From: Apostichopus japonicus
Taxonomy: Eukaryota; Echinodermata; Holothuroidea; Aspidochirotida; Stichopodidae
DNA length: 60,000 nt
Direction: 5' to 3'
NCBI RefSeq assembly: GCF_037975245.1
Contig: NC_092574.1
Location: 8,248,213 to 8,308,212, forward strand
In this document: one piece after another, positions 35,235-48,118 of the stretch
How positions within the stretch are numbered: position 1 is the stretch's first letter
Layout of the letters: every line of letters starts with the position of its first letter
Position numbers and translations under genes: made by a program
The notes under the pieces: generated by a model
Told to the model about the DNA's origin: nothing
What the model saw: the letters and a program-made list of their open reading frames with translations, nothing else
The model's database searches: none

Positions 35235-36514
35235 CACGCCTGTCCCGGTTAAACGACGCACCAATCTTATAAACAAACAGTCCACCAGTTCCTCCGTCCG
35301 TCCCCTCGATTAATCTTTTATCTCAGATGAATTTCTTTTTACAATAGATCGGAAAACTGAACTAAACTCCTCATCACCGAAAATATCTCTTCTTATATAG
35401 CCGGGTTTAATCTCCCGAAAATTCTCTTCCAGGAATCCTGACGGAAAAACATCGAGAATCATCCATGTCTCGAAGATACGACTGATAGTGCATCGTTCAT
35501 TGGTCGACGATATCCGGTCACCTGCTAAAAATTACTTCCCGTATGTTCTGGAAATTTGCACTCGTTAATACCGAATAGCGCCATTATTTCTCGTAGCTTC
35601 CAGAAAAAACGCACAAGTTGTCAGTACGAGTGACCTACTTATCACCCTGACCAGCATATACTGAATACACGTACAATGAATAAAGTCGTTCGTGACAAAG
35701 AGTCAAAATAACATGATTCCTAAAGTTTTAAAGCATCGGGGCATTGACCCTTTGATAACAAGGGCGTGGAGATTCAGTCACCGATCTAAGCACTTTGTGC
35801 AATGAAAGCTCTTTGTGACGTGCGTATATAGAACCAGATGGGACACCGCCGATCAGATATATCCCTACTCCAGTGTACTCCTGTTGTGGTCTAATGGACT
35901 TGTCACATATTAATTATTTAGGTAATATTCTGGCCGTTTTGCCCCCTAAATGACATTTCATATATTATGTGATAAATAACAGCCGGGGTAACTCATCTTT
36001 AGGTCTATACGCAGTGAGAGACTAATCAAACCACACACTGTGTAGAAGTGCAGGCTAATCAATGGCGAACAGCTGCAGCAGTGAGTAAGTAGCTGTATAG
36101 TAGGCCTATATATCATTGATTCCTTAAAAGGATATTTCAGGGGAATATTAGATTTTGACTAATTACTAGGGACATTTTCTAAGCATTCTGGTGAAATTTA
36201 GAAAACCATGCATGATAAAATTAATAGCTGAAATTGCCACAGTTTGAATAGTTAGTTGATAAGGCATTCGATTCGAATATAGGTTTTGCCGTTGGTTTGT
36301 ATTTATCATCTATATATACCAGAATGATTACGTACAATCGGACATACATTGTGATTCCTCCTTTGTAACCTGGGAGTTTGCTAATGACTAGCCTTTCGAG
36401 AATAAGATGAAAACGACTCAACTGCAGTATTGCAATAACATAAACCATTAAAATAACGAAGATATGCTCAAAATAACAGCCTTGATTCTTTCCGAGTATC
36501 ATTCCTTCTGTCCA

Positions 36515-36516
<2 letters not shown>
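35235..36516. other. no gene seen
   Basis: Intergenic sequence without coding or RNA signals beyond the upstream frame noted for the neighbouring segment. Confidence 0.35.
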
Positions 36517-37043
<527 letters not shown>

Positions 37044-39562
37044 ATTATTGTCATTGTGGAGATATGCTTATAAGATATGGTTACTCTATAATATAGTACA
37101 ATATTAAATGGTGAGACACGTGGGCTAAGATGACTCAGCTAGTGTACAACAGTTGATTTATTTCGTGTTCTCTTACACGCAAATATAACGGTTATTGTAC
37201 ATGCGATCTGGTATAAATGGGGAGCTGTCAAACTTGAGAAAAGTTCTATAATCAAATGTGGTAATGCGCAAACTCGTCGACACAGGCTACGATAATTTGG
37301 TAAGACATGGAGAACCAAACATATACATGCATTTACATGTTAGAAGGTTGCTACATTAATTCCTGCTATTCAAATTGGGGTCGCGACCCTTTCTAGGATC
37401 GCCGGCAATCTGGATGGCTGTCTAAACCTTAGGAAGAACAATAAAGAATTGGCGATATTTGTGGCAAAAGAAATGGAAAATCTTGAATGTGAATGACTTC
37501 AAAAGTGGCAAACTATGACACCATGTTGCAATTAAGCAACATAAAAGTCTCAAAGGGGAGGGGGATACCTCCTTCCCGTAGACAGGCTTTCTCCGGGTCA
37601 TAACATTCGCCACTGGATGGTCGCCAAGATGATGGGGGTTATAATAGGGGTCAACAAGCGAGAAAGTTTGAATATAACGGATATGGACCAGCATGCGTAT
37701 ACTCCAATATTCATGCTGTATTCATGGAATCCTAAAATCTTTCCCATGCTTTTACCAGGGTCGTTTCTTTCCTCGCTGTACGATGCATAGATTGCCAAGC
37801 ACTTTCACGTTGAATTTCACACCATGTTTCCGTTACTAGTCGTGAGCAAATATCCCACTATACAGATAAACATGAAAAACGAAATTGTCATTAAATGTCA
37901 TATTACAAAATATAGGGCGCTATAGGTCAATATCAAATTAGCCATGCAAAAAACTGCGAATCATAATTTCTTAGAATTCACATAACAGGTTTTTGTATTT
38001 GAGTGCCCCCGCAGGTATGAAAGGGAGTAGCTTCAGAACTATACATACCTACATGTTTTCGTTACTTAGGTGTACATGTTTTTTCTCTCTCGCTTCTGTG
38101 CTGATTGGGACAAAAATATTCTTAACTGCCGTGTTGGTAACTTTAGAAGCAATTGTAACATACGACAGTTTATCTTCACCCCCTGATGATGGGAAACATT
38201 TTCCCTCAACATTTCCATTTTTTCTTGTACTTTTAATCCAAAACTCAAATATGTCGTTCGTCGGTCAAAATGTCAGCATTTTTTTGTTACTAGGTTTTGA
38301 AGGTATATTTAAACATGCTATAATCATATTAAACTAGGCCTGAGCTCTCACAGCCCGTGTGGAATATTTAACTTGATATGCTCAATTGACGTATAGCGTG
38401 TCACATGCTGGGTAGGAACACCTGCATGCCGGATCTTTATACAAGCGGGACTCACTATTTTGACGTAAACGGCTTGCCTTGTGTGTTTTTATAAGAGAGC
38501 GTGACCAGACTGGGGTATACAAATGTACTACTTTAGATCTTATCCACTTTCTTCCTTCCTCTTATGGTAAGTAGTGTTCTTTCGCCTTTTAATAGTAACA
38601 CTGCTAATATATCAACTTCAACGTACAACTTATAAAGTTTCTCATTGTAGACCTCAAATATGCTGGGAAGTTATATAATGGTCACAAGCGAGTTCACTGG
38701 CCACCACCCAAAACATTTTAAGCTTAGTAAACTTGGCTGTACTAATTCATGGGTTCGTTTTGGTTTTGGTGCGTTGCATTGAGTTGATTTTGGTAATATT
38801 TCTGTAATATTAAGTCATTATAAAGTTTCTAATACATGCAATTTGTTAGCCTAACCAGTAAAGTTTCATTTAAGTAATACTTTGGAAGGATTTTTTTAAA
38901 GAAAATGGACTGTGAATGCAATGCTAATATCATAAAATGTCTGGGCGACGATTTTCTTTTATCATCGAATCGAACCATAAGTGAATCACCAACTAACGTC
39001 CATTTTGGTAACAATAGATCTGTAAGAATGTCTTAACTTGAATACTATCAATCTCATCATTTCTTTTCTTAAACGACAATCCAAAGCTTCTTCTTTGGTT
39101 TGTATAGGCTACTACCTTTCCAACCAAACGTGGACACCAGTCACATTAAACACTAAATATAAATGGAAAGGTCAAACCTTTACTTTTACCAAGAAAGTGT
39201 TCATGAATCAAACGCATGGTGATCACATGGTATCTAACATACATGTAAGAGAAAATCCCCTAAAATAATTACGCCCGCAACATAGTACAAAGTAGATGGC
39301 AGTATTAATGAATGTCAGCCGACTGTGTTCATCACGGCGGTCCTACAATAATATTGGTACCGTAAAATCCGAGGGATCTCAATACTGTATATGATGTTCT
39401 AACGCGAATGACAGAAAACGTGAGAACACATTACATTAAATGGGAAATAAAATATCTACATGTGCATTGTGTATCCATTAAACTGTAGATTAAATCGCAA
39501 GTACGCCCCCTTATATCCACTATATATTTAAGGGTCCACCTACCCGATTAGTGCAAGATCGT
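37044..39562. other. no gene seen
   Basis: Intergenic. The phrase TTGGGGTCGCGACCCTTTC at 37374-37392 resembles the GC-rich subterminal part of hAT elements, but no paired end was demonstrated. AAATATGCTGGGAAG at 38656 is a further single copy of a dispersed word. Confidence 0.35.
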
Positions 39563-39650
39563 GAGCCGATTATTTTCGTGGCCGGACTGATATCATTCGC
39601 GGGCCGGCCGGATTGGGGCCGAGGGCCAAGAATTGAGAACCTCTGCCATA
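39563..39650 (-). mobile_element. possible hAT-type transposon end
   Basis: Read on the minus strand it begins GCAGAGGTTCTCAATTCTTG, followed by a GC-rich run (GGCCCTCGGCCCC, GGCCGGCCCGCG). This resembles the terminal and subterminal layout of hAT elements (CAGNGGTTCTCAA). The other terminus and an 8-bp target duplication were not found, so it may be a solo fragment. Confidence 0.4.
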
Positions 39651-40539
39651 TAAGGATCGTGTTTAGATGAGATACCATTTAACAGAAGTTTAAAAGTTAT
39701 ACAGTGTCGGTTACTTTAGTTTTACCACAATCACACCAAACACAATTTACTTAGTCTAGCACTTCAAAGGTTTGCCTTATTAATTAATAAAGCGTTACAT
39801 GGGGTTTGTGGGACACAGTTATCTGCACGGGTTTTTAAACTGTTAATTCATAGTGTAGTCAAACGGTTGTTAACACTAAGGATTGGGAGAATTCTATTTA
39901 TGCTATGAATCCCGATCGGTGAATATAATCAGCTACACAGTATCCGTGAAATAAACCCCACACACGTCGTGACGGTGTAAGAAATATATTTTGTGTAATT
40001 TGTGAATGTTTTGGAAAGAAAAAAAATCATAAAGTGTGGATTTCTTTCCTGCATTCTTCTAAGAAAAAACCCAGAGCTCATATGGTAATAAGAAGAAACA
40101 ACAAATGTTGTTGTTTATATTCAGTTTGTTTACTGGATCTAACAACAACAAAACAACGACCAACAAAAAATGTAGAAAGCGTCTGTGTATATTGGAAAAT
40201 TTGTACAGCCGTACTCGAAGCTGTACAAAGATACAAATCGCGTGAACTCTAACTGGCTTACCGAGAATAGAATCCACAAGGGTACTGGGGGGGGGGGGGG
40301 TGTCCTTAAAATGATAACTAGTATAACATTCTTAAGAATCCCCAGTTGTTGGTTCCTACGTGCATATGGGTATGGCTGCATTATCTGTCAGGGTATAATA
40401 CCTCATTGCTAGGGATACTTTCGAAGGGTCGAGGAAGATTCTCGGCTATAAGGAACAACTTAAAACAGTAAGGTTGAGATGGGATTTTTTGCTCTTCATA
40501 TTGGATAGACAAGTGTACTTTGCAATGAAGACTACTATT

Positions 40540-41200
40540 GCAGTTCATGTGATCACAAGAAATAATGGAGAGATCCTGATTATATGAAGTTTGGGGGAAT
40601 TAGGGAACGTGATTACATGTAACATGTAGTGAGTGTAGTGTGTGATTATAGGTACTGAGGAGTGATTGTGATTACGTGTAATGTGGGATAGAATGTGATT
40701 AATAGTATTGCAGTCACGGATTTTGATTACAACACGGGAATTGGATTGGATGAGTAAGATGAGAGATACTGTTTAAGAAAAAGTCGCCCATGAAAGAACC
40801 TGGGCACGAAAACCAAACTACCGAACGACTCATCCGCTCTCAACCCCAGTCCCCTTGCATCGGGACTGTGACTGTGTGAACATCGTCGGGTGTGCATCAC
40901 CATTCCCCTCGAAAGGGAACAGATACTACACATGATTTTAGCCAAAAGGCCGAGAAGCCGATTGAATGTGTAAGATGAGAGATTATGATTACAAGCAACG
41001 AAGGGGAGATTATGATTACATAAAATGTGGGCACAATCAGGAGACAATGTGCCTTTAAAACTTATTTACGTCATAGAGAGATTGTGATTACATGCAGTTG
41101 GGGACAGGGTGTGATTGTAAGAAATCACGAATGACTGTGATTAAAATGAGGGGATTTGATTACATGTGAATGAGGGGGGGGGGGGGGAGATTGTGATATG
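40540..41200 (+). repeat. degenerate GATTAC-rich minisatellite interrupted by a SINE
   Basis: The phrase GAGATTGTGATTACATG and variants recur at irregular ~30-60 bp intervals on both sides of the U2-headed SINE, which evidently inserted into the array. A G14 run sits at 41174-41187. Confidence 0.7.
40768..40969 (-). mobile_element. U2 snRNA-headed SINE, copy 1 (best preserved)
   Basis: On the minus strand, 40962-40917 matches the 5' end of U2 snRNA almost base for base (CTTCTCGGCCTTTTGGCTAA, then GTGTAGTATCTGTTC). This includes the branch-point recognition GTAGTA. After position ~46 it abruptly becomes unrelated sequence (CCCTTTCGAGGGGAATGG ... GTTTTCGTGCCCAGGTTCTT ... TTTTTCTTAAACAGT). The element is bracketed by a perfect 14-bp direct repeat GTAAGATGAGAGAT at 40754-40767 and 40970-40983. 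The flanks are themselves repetitive, so the duplication needs caution. Two further copies of the body follow in this window. U2-headed SINEs (SINEU) are known from crocodilians; membership of that class is by analogy. Confidence 0.85.
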
Positions 41201-42304
41201 GTGCGACTCGATTACAGTCGCTGGGGAGTGTCTTTTCAACTTGAAATCCTAACGTAATGGGTAACAATGACGAATGTGATAAAATATGCATATTCATTGC
41301 GAAAGACACAATAAATTATGAATATTCATTAAAATAATAATTTAATAATACTCAATTATCCACATCTTTGCTCGAAATCATCCATAAGAAAATCATGTTT
41401 GTGAAGGATATATGTAGAAAATTCGTGCGGATATATCTTAAATTAATCCCGAACTATGACAACGAGGTGATAATAAATTTATGAATATTCATAAAGACGA
41501 ATATAATCAAATATGATTATTCATGAGCAGATTTTCCTTTTCATAGTCAAATTGACTTGTCCTCTTCTGTGATTAATCTATTATGATAGGTTTCCCCCTT
41601 CGTTGTCCAAGCCAACCTCTCTGTTTACTGATTCACACGTTTGGTGCGAAAATTCCCTCAGTTTACATGAACTTGTCATAACAAGGCGTACGATCTGGTT
41701 GTCTATTGTGACAGCTGCCAGCGACCCCTGACCTTGCTAACATAAATAATTATTGCACAGCGAGAGCTTTAAAAAAAATCTGTAATAAACCAACTTCACG
41801 TGATGGTGCCCTCGCAGGAATATATATACTGGAAAGAAAAATTAAAAGGAAAAATTATTTTCATAACTTCCACTTTTTCATGAGTTTGTTTCCGGATCAA
41901 AAGTAATAAGCGAACCACAATTGTTTCGCGTCGCTAAAAGTAACATCGTATCTGTCATATCGAGGGGTGCACAGTCATAAATCAATGTAAAATAAATCTT
42001 CAGGATCACACCAGCATTAATGTCTTGTAAAGGTTCAAGTTCAGCCAAAGTATTTACAATTTTCTGTTGTAAGTTGAGATATTTTTTTAAACGAATTTGT
42101 AGTTTTATATTTTGCCCCTTTTTCTCTTTAAAAGAATTGTTTCCGAATTAAAAAAGTTTATGAGGTATACTCTCGCTACCTTCCGACTTCACCCTATCGT
42201 GTCATACGTTTTCCACTGCACAGTCAAGTATTGCGTGTGTAATATCCTTTGACTCAGCCAGTTGGGACCATTTGCTAATGCTATGATACCTCTCTAAACT
42301 GTCC
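41201..42304. other. no gene seen; ATGAATATTCAT-type palindromic words
   Basis: Between 41285 and 41530 the words ATGAATATTCAT and TATGCATATTCAT recur about four times in AT-rich DNA. No coding signal. Confidence 0.35.
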
Positions 42305-42465
42305 TCCAATGTCATGCTTCAAAGCACTCGTACTGACAGTACAAACAGTTCCTAACCATTATCTGATAGAAACATGATCTTCATATTGCTCATACTGACA
42401 ATACAAGTGCTTTTGGGAAGCGGGACATGAAAGTATACAGTATAGACAAAATTGTTCCAACTGGT
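42305..42465 (+). repeat. dispersed repeat, copy B
   Basis: Second copy of the repeat at 32935-33090, same orientation, with small indels (extra bases in the middle near 42365-42385). Confidence 0.65.
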
Positions 42466-44726
42466 TGCTTTGACTAGAGAAAAACTATATTAAAAAAAAA
42501 AACATTTTGTTTTCAGTTCAGTTTGTGTGTTAGTTCGTCCGTTTATTTGGACGTTTCGGTACATACCGTTGATCGTTCATATACATCACGGATCACGAAA
42601 AGCAGTCACGGTACCAACGGAAAGTGGCAAATTTAACCCAAATTGCAAGTAGGGTAAAAGTTATTGGATTATCTTACGAATTGAAAGAAGTATTTATTAC
42701 CTTCACTGTTTTGATTAATCGTTACGTAGTTTATAAAGAGGATAAGAGGTCCGTAGGCCTCGTGCATATAATATTATCATTATCATGGTAAATTTTGTCT
42801 TCAACGAGTCGAAGTGTATAGTGCATATCTATACTGCAGCCTACTATACCATATATTAACTGTATTGAACTAGCTGCAGGGAGAAGGCATGTATATTCTT
42901 CTTGTGGCTGTTCGCCGCAAATGTTCTTTTTCTTCATCATTGTCCCGAACCAAATGTATTTCATCGAGTCAGGGACGCCCTCATTATATAAATGACGTCA
43001 AGGTAACAAACGGATCTATTTGGCTTGATTTTTGGTTAAGATTTTGACTGTGCGATGGTGAAATAGTGGTAACTCTTTAAACGGCTAGACTACCTTTACT
43101 CACAGCTTCCCAAACGATTACGAGCTAGCAGCAGAAAGTGTGAAAGTGTATAGCGCCACCAGTATGTCGATTATATTGCGCTCATATAGGTCGTGCCACG
43201 TTGCATGAATCTGTTACGTGAATTTCAAATCTTTTACGATATTCCTATACACTGAACCTGCCACGGTTCTTTGATCTCAAGATGAAGCCCTTTTTGAGCA
43301 CTTTCCACTTACTTGCTCAAATGCGATTTAGAGTTAGCGAAACAGAAAACACAACCCTCGAGTCGATTTGGAGAGATCCCTTTCGGTTTAGATCAACAAC
43401 AAAAAAAGATAAAAAAGAGCGTATCCCAAGAAGACTGATGCGAAAGACCTATAGAAAAGGCTATTCCGTGTAGCAAGCATCATTTTCCTTCCGGCGTCCC
43501 TCATGAAATATAAGTGATATTTCAAACAAAACAGCGCTGCGCAAGCAGGCAGTCGAGAGGAGAGCGCGCTTTAACTAAAGAAACGTAACACGTCCTGCTG
43601 TCCTTACGGCCAACCTAATTCGATTAAGTACTCATCATTAAAGGTCCATTGCATCCGACATACCTGATTAATTTCGGTCATTAGTTATGGAAATCATTAT
43701 AACTGTACTAACCTGACGTTTTATACAGACATATTACCATGGAAACGGTTTTCAGTTGCCTGATATGGTGCTCAAATGCCCAAAACATCCATGATATTAC
43801 TATAGGAGAAAATGGTAGCTCTTTGATTTCATAAACATACGTTGCCATGTTGAATTCCCGGTGTGGGCTTATATAGCCTGATGGACGCGTTCTTTGCTGT
43901 ACTATACTGCATAGCTACGAATTCTACGATGGTGGGCAAATCCTAAAATAGTAATATCATGTAAGCATATGGAATTCGGATTGTCATAAACTAGGACAAA
44001 TACAGTAACCACATCGAGTGGTATAGTCTTCAGTAGTATGAATTGGTTTAGACGCAGTTATAGCAGACATACATAGTGTTACCTGGAGAGTGAGTAGGCA
44101 CGTATCATTGAGCTGGAAAAAATGTTGGCAAGGCGACTCACGTGATGGTGCTACCTGCTGTTCATGCATGTACTACGTTGATACATCAATGTAACCACCA
44201 TTAGCATACAGCGTTTTATACTGAAGTATAGGTGCAATCTAAGGAGGTCACCGAGTTTCCCTCGTCTCAATATATGAATAGGCTTTAGCGTTATGTACTA
44301 TGTAATGAGTCCTGATACACTATATAAGATGTATCACCCACCTGTGTGAGACGGATGGTGGGGTGCAGGAGGGATGGGGTGGGGTGGGGGAGTTGAGGAT
44401 TAGACTTCAGCCTCTTACTCCTGTCATATTTCTGGAGGAAGCTGTACATTTATACAGGAATGCCAATGCTCACGTTTCGTTATTTCGAAGAAATCCATCA
44501 ATTATAGGCTACATTAAAACTATATGGCGAAATCCTCTAGCTTCATTGGATTCATGTATGGTGACGACAAACATGGTATTGTTAATTGAACCATCGTATA
44601 CGCTCTTCACAACTCTCTCAAGTTCACCCTCCCACCTCCTACCCACCATCACGTACCTCTCGTCTCCCTGAGTCCTGGATACCATGTGCGCCAATCAATT
44701 CAGATGTCAAGTGCATGATAATGTAA
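42466..44726. other. no gene seen
   Basis: Intergenic. ATTAAAGGTCCATTGCATCC at 43638 resembles a TTAAAGG element end; no partner found. Confidence 0.35.
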
Positions 44727-44727
44727 G

Positions 44728-44888
44728 TAACTGTTCCCTTTCGAGGGGAATGGTTATACACACCTGACGATGATCACACATTCACAGTCCTGATGCAAGG
44801 GGACTGGGGTTGAGAGCGGATCAGTCGTTCGGAAGTTTGGTTTTCGTGCCCAGGTTCTTTCCTGGGCAACTTTTTCTTAAAAAGTAGT
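44728..44888 (+). mobile_element. U2-headed SINE family, copy 2 (head lost or decayed)
   Basis: From CTGTTCCCTTTCGAGGGG onwards it follows copy 1 closely to the tail: GATGCAAGGGGACTGGGG, GTTTGGTTTTCGTGCCC, GGCAACTTTTTCTTAAAAAG. The U2 portion upstream is absent or unrecognisable. Opposite orientation to copy 1, about 3.8 kb away. Confidence 0.85.
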
Positions 44889-47058
44889 GCACATTAACCA
44901 TTGTACCCAGTAGACCAATAAATATAGTGCATATCTTCCAAGTCAAATATAAACTGTTTCGCTCTCACTATCTCCCCTCCCCTCCCACTTCCTCCCACCC
45001 CACTTCCTCCCACCCCACTCCCACCCACCTCCACTTATAACTGCAAACCCTAACTATCTGGTCATCCCTATTTCAATATAAGCTATTTTTCTTTTTCTTT
45101 CTTTCTATTCTCTGGTCAATTAAATAATTTTCCCCTTTAAAGTAGGCCCTACCATTGACATTATTCTGTTTAAGCCTGGTAAAATTAAAGGAGTACTGCC
45201 TTTTTGATTACCCGTTAACCTACTATAAATGCCGACATTAAAGGAAGTTGTATATGTCACCCGCGTTTGTTTTGATGTCATTTCAGTTTTTATCAAGGTT
45301 TGTTAGGATTACCCAGGACGATAAACTTTAGACCGTTTCGTGAGTGGAACGATGATTGTAAAGAACAGTCTAGCTCTGAGACTTCTCATAAACTGATTAT
45401 ATTCTACACACGGTTGACTGTGTACCATATTGTCGAGGTTACGGTTTACTTTAACCCGTTACACTGCGCTATTATATTACCAAACAACCGATAACCGGAA
45501 ACATGAAGATTAGTAATGTGACCGAACATGTTTCCTTCCACATCTGTTCGGAACGAACAATTATATATAGTCTTGAAGGGTAGGTACTGATGCCTCCAAG
45601 TGCCATCTGTAGGGTTCGACATCGACGAGCGCTTTGTATTTATTTAGGAGATGCCTAAGTTGTATAAAGAATACTCCAAGTGTCAATTTTTTCTTGATAG
45701 AGGAAAGAAAAAAACATATTTGTTAAGCAGCCGGTAGGAATATATCATCCATGTTTCTATATCATATATATATGTGCCATTTTCGAGATTACTAAACGTC
45801 TTGTAAGTCAAAGGGTCAATTAAATCAAACACATGTGATGTTCATATATACGTAAGAAATTAACTGTCATGTGTTTTTTTTTCCTTCGAATTTTGATGTC
45901 TATTTTCTACTTCAGTATAATTACATTAAAGTCAACGGTATACTTGCTAACTTCACGTCCCTATAAAGTTTAAACGGCGAATATTACGATTCAATCAATG
46001 TTCATGTTATCTGTAACGATTCGCTCTACAATTCACAAAATTAAATAAAAAGGGACCCCTGAGTTTGATGCTCTTGAACAAGGGCCTTAATATCAGAATT
46101 TAGCTTGGTTAATGTGCGTCGTAAACCACTGCGATGTGTTACGTGCAGCTCTGAATTCGTAATGAACTAGATAGGAAGAAGGCCACCCACCCCCTCCCCC
46201 CCATTGCCCCATTCTTCTCAATTCACCCCAAGATTTTTCAACTCCCCCTGGGGGGTCCACATGGACCCCTGTAGAGAAGCAATGGCCTTTAGACATATTT
46301 CAATATTTGTGTTAAGATCAAGATGATCCAAGAGTCACTTTTTAATATTCTTCATTTTGCCTGTTGCCCAAACATGCGTCAAACGACGACGAGGAACATT
46401 TCCAACTTTAGAGCAATGGTAACCGTTGTCACAGTGTATACCGGTATACATGCTGTGTTCGGTGGCACTATGAAAGCTTCTAAAATGTAATAGAATTATA
46501 TTAATATCTTGAATGAAAATAGTACGTGTTTCTCATTTCTTCACGTCAATCCGCGTCCGAGTCTGCGCGGTCATTGGCTTCTAACTTGGATCGTGATGTC
46601 ATGATTGAATAACCTTTCTCGTTATGGCGCAAATAGTGCTCCGTCGGTAGCTATTTTCGTAGCCCGATTTAATTATCCCATTCCATTTGTCAAGAGGCCT
46701 TGAATTTCTCATTGGTCACCGCAGGTATCGGCGGCCTTTGCGCCCGGAACACCTGCTTACCACAATAGGGCAATAAAAGCAAAAAAGCAAAAACGAGATA
46801 ATAAATACCCAAAATAAAAGTGGCGGAAACAATGTCTTGCATCATACAAGTTATAAACAACCGATTAAGATTTTATGTGTCTTTCGGCAAGTTAACATCA
46901 GTCAGTTTTCCGTACATTGAACCATGGAGGTAAAATCAGAACTGAGGAAGCTAATAAAACAGATGAAAGGCTGAAAAGAGATGAAAATATTAAGGCAAAT
47001 GACCACGTGGTTGGCAAAACCGGGAATGCCCAGATCACAAATAGACGAAGGGGGTACC
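44889..47058. other. no gene seen
   Basis: Intergenic. Pyrimidine-rich C/T tract at 44970-45040. A slightly GC-richer block at 46550-46760 has two ATTGG (inverted CCAAT) words but no recognisable gene beside it. Confidence 0.35.
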
Positions 47059-47330
47059 ATTAATTGCGTTCATTACGAGGCTCATCCACGTATTACACAA
47101 CTTTCCCCCACACCTCTTCCCCATATTCCATCCCCTCTGTCGATGCCAGAAGCAGTGGTTGACTATATTTATAAAAGCAGAGAGAAAAATAATGAACATT
47201 TGAAAAGCACATCATTATTGCGTTCATTGTGAGGATCATTCACGTATTGTACACCTTTTCACCGCTTTATCCAAGACCCGTCATCCCTCTCGAAGCCAGA
47301 AACCGAGACGTTCGGTCGTAAAACTAAAAT
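47059..47330 (+). repeat. diverged tandem duplication, period about 154 bp
   Basis: ATTGCGTTCATTACGAGG ... CACGTATTACACAACTTT ... TCGATGCCAGAAGC at 47063 is repeated as ATTGCGTTCATTGTGAGG ... CACGTATTGTACACCTTT ... TCGAAGCCAGAAAC at 47217. Confidence 0.8.
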
Positions 47331-48044
47331 AATATCCATTTCACAAGATTTAACAACAGTCAAAAGTAAAGAAAAATGTCAGAAGAATATATCGACTCGA
47401 TATTTTGATGTGTTAGTTATAATTTGATATAACATGCATTGAATGGACAGAATTAATGTATGTATTACTACTGACCTTTGGCAGTTCGTAGCTCTTTATA
47501 GATTATGATACGCTAAGGCTATGTATGTGGAGAGACATCTGTCTAGCCGGTATAGGCTTAATGATACTACCATATAAACTGTGTATAGGCTAGCAATTAT
47601 CTTAACATGTTATAACCATAGCAAAGTCCGGTAAGACGTGTTTCCACTATACGCTTGGTGATGACAAATTTACATAGATAGAATTTACACCCCCGTTGAC
47701 ATTTTCATCACCTTATAAGTGATCGGACCATGTAATAAGCTTCGCCGATGACTGATAAATGGAAACCAACTTCCTCTGGATAACCTTGCTTAATAAGTCC
47801 ACATTTGACAAATTACCTGCTGCGATGACTTTGGTTTTCCGTTCAAGAAATGAATGACAAGTGTTATAGCTTTTGTTCTCAAGGTCAGGTGTGTACGAGA
47901 AGAAACCATCAAGTTGAGCTTTAAGTCATTGTGGTAGTATATACGTGTTTATAGCTCAAAAGTTCACTTCCTTTTCGTCGGAGGCTAACTGGAAAATAAT
48001 AAACAATTTGAGAAACTATTTTTTTATTTGGGGGGGGGGGGGGG

Positions 48045-48118
48045 CTATAGAAGGAGACTCCAATCAGTGACCTCATGATTAAAAGACCTGTGTCGTACTG
48101 AGCTGAGCTATCCATCTA
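48045..48118 (-). mobile_element. tRNA-Lys-like SINE or tRNA relic
   Basis: On the minus strand: A-box region ATGGATAGCTCAGCTCAGTA, anticodon arm CACAGGTCTTTTAATCATG (loop CTTTTAAT, UUU as in Lys), then a B-box-like TGATTGGAGTCTCC. Stems are imperfect and the acceptor arm does not close, so this is not a functional tRNA. A C15 tract (48030-48044) follows directly at its 3' side and a C13 tract (48158-48170) lies 5' of it. Confidence 0.6.

Noticed and set aside
34719-35252. Plus-strand 177-codon open frame
   Set aside because: It joins AT-rich noise to the antisense of the GC-rich block; splice signals favour the minus strand for that block.
37374-39650. A complete hAT element between the two GC-rich hAT-like pieces
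   Set aside because: The two ends do not form matching terminal inverted repeats and no 8-bp duplication was found.
40768-40969. Functional U2 snRNA gene
   Set aside because: Homology stops after ~46 nt; the Sm site and the later stem-loops of U2 are absent.
46550-46760. Promoter of a hidden gene
   Set aside because: Only two CCAAT-type words and mild GC enrichment; no exon with coding character on either side.
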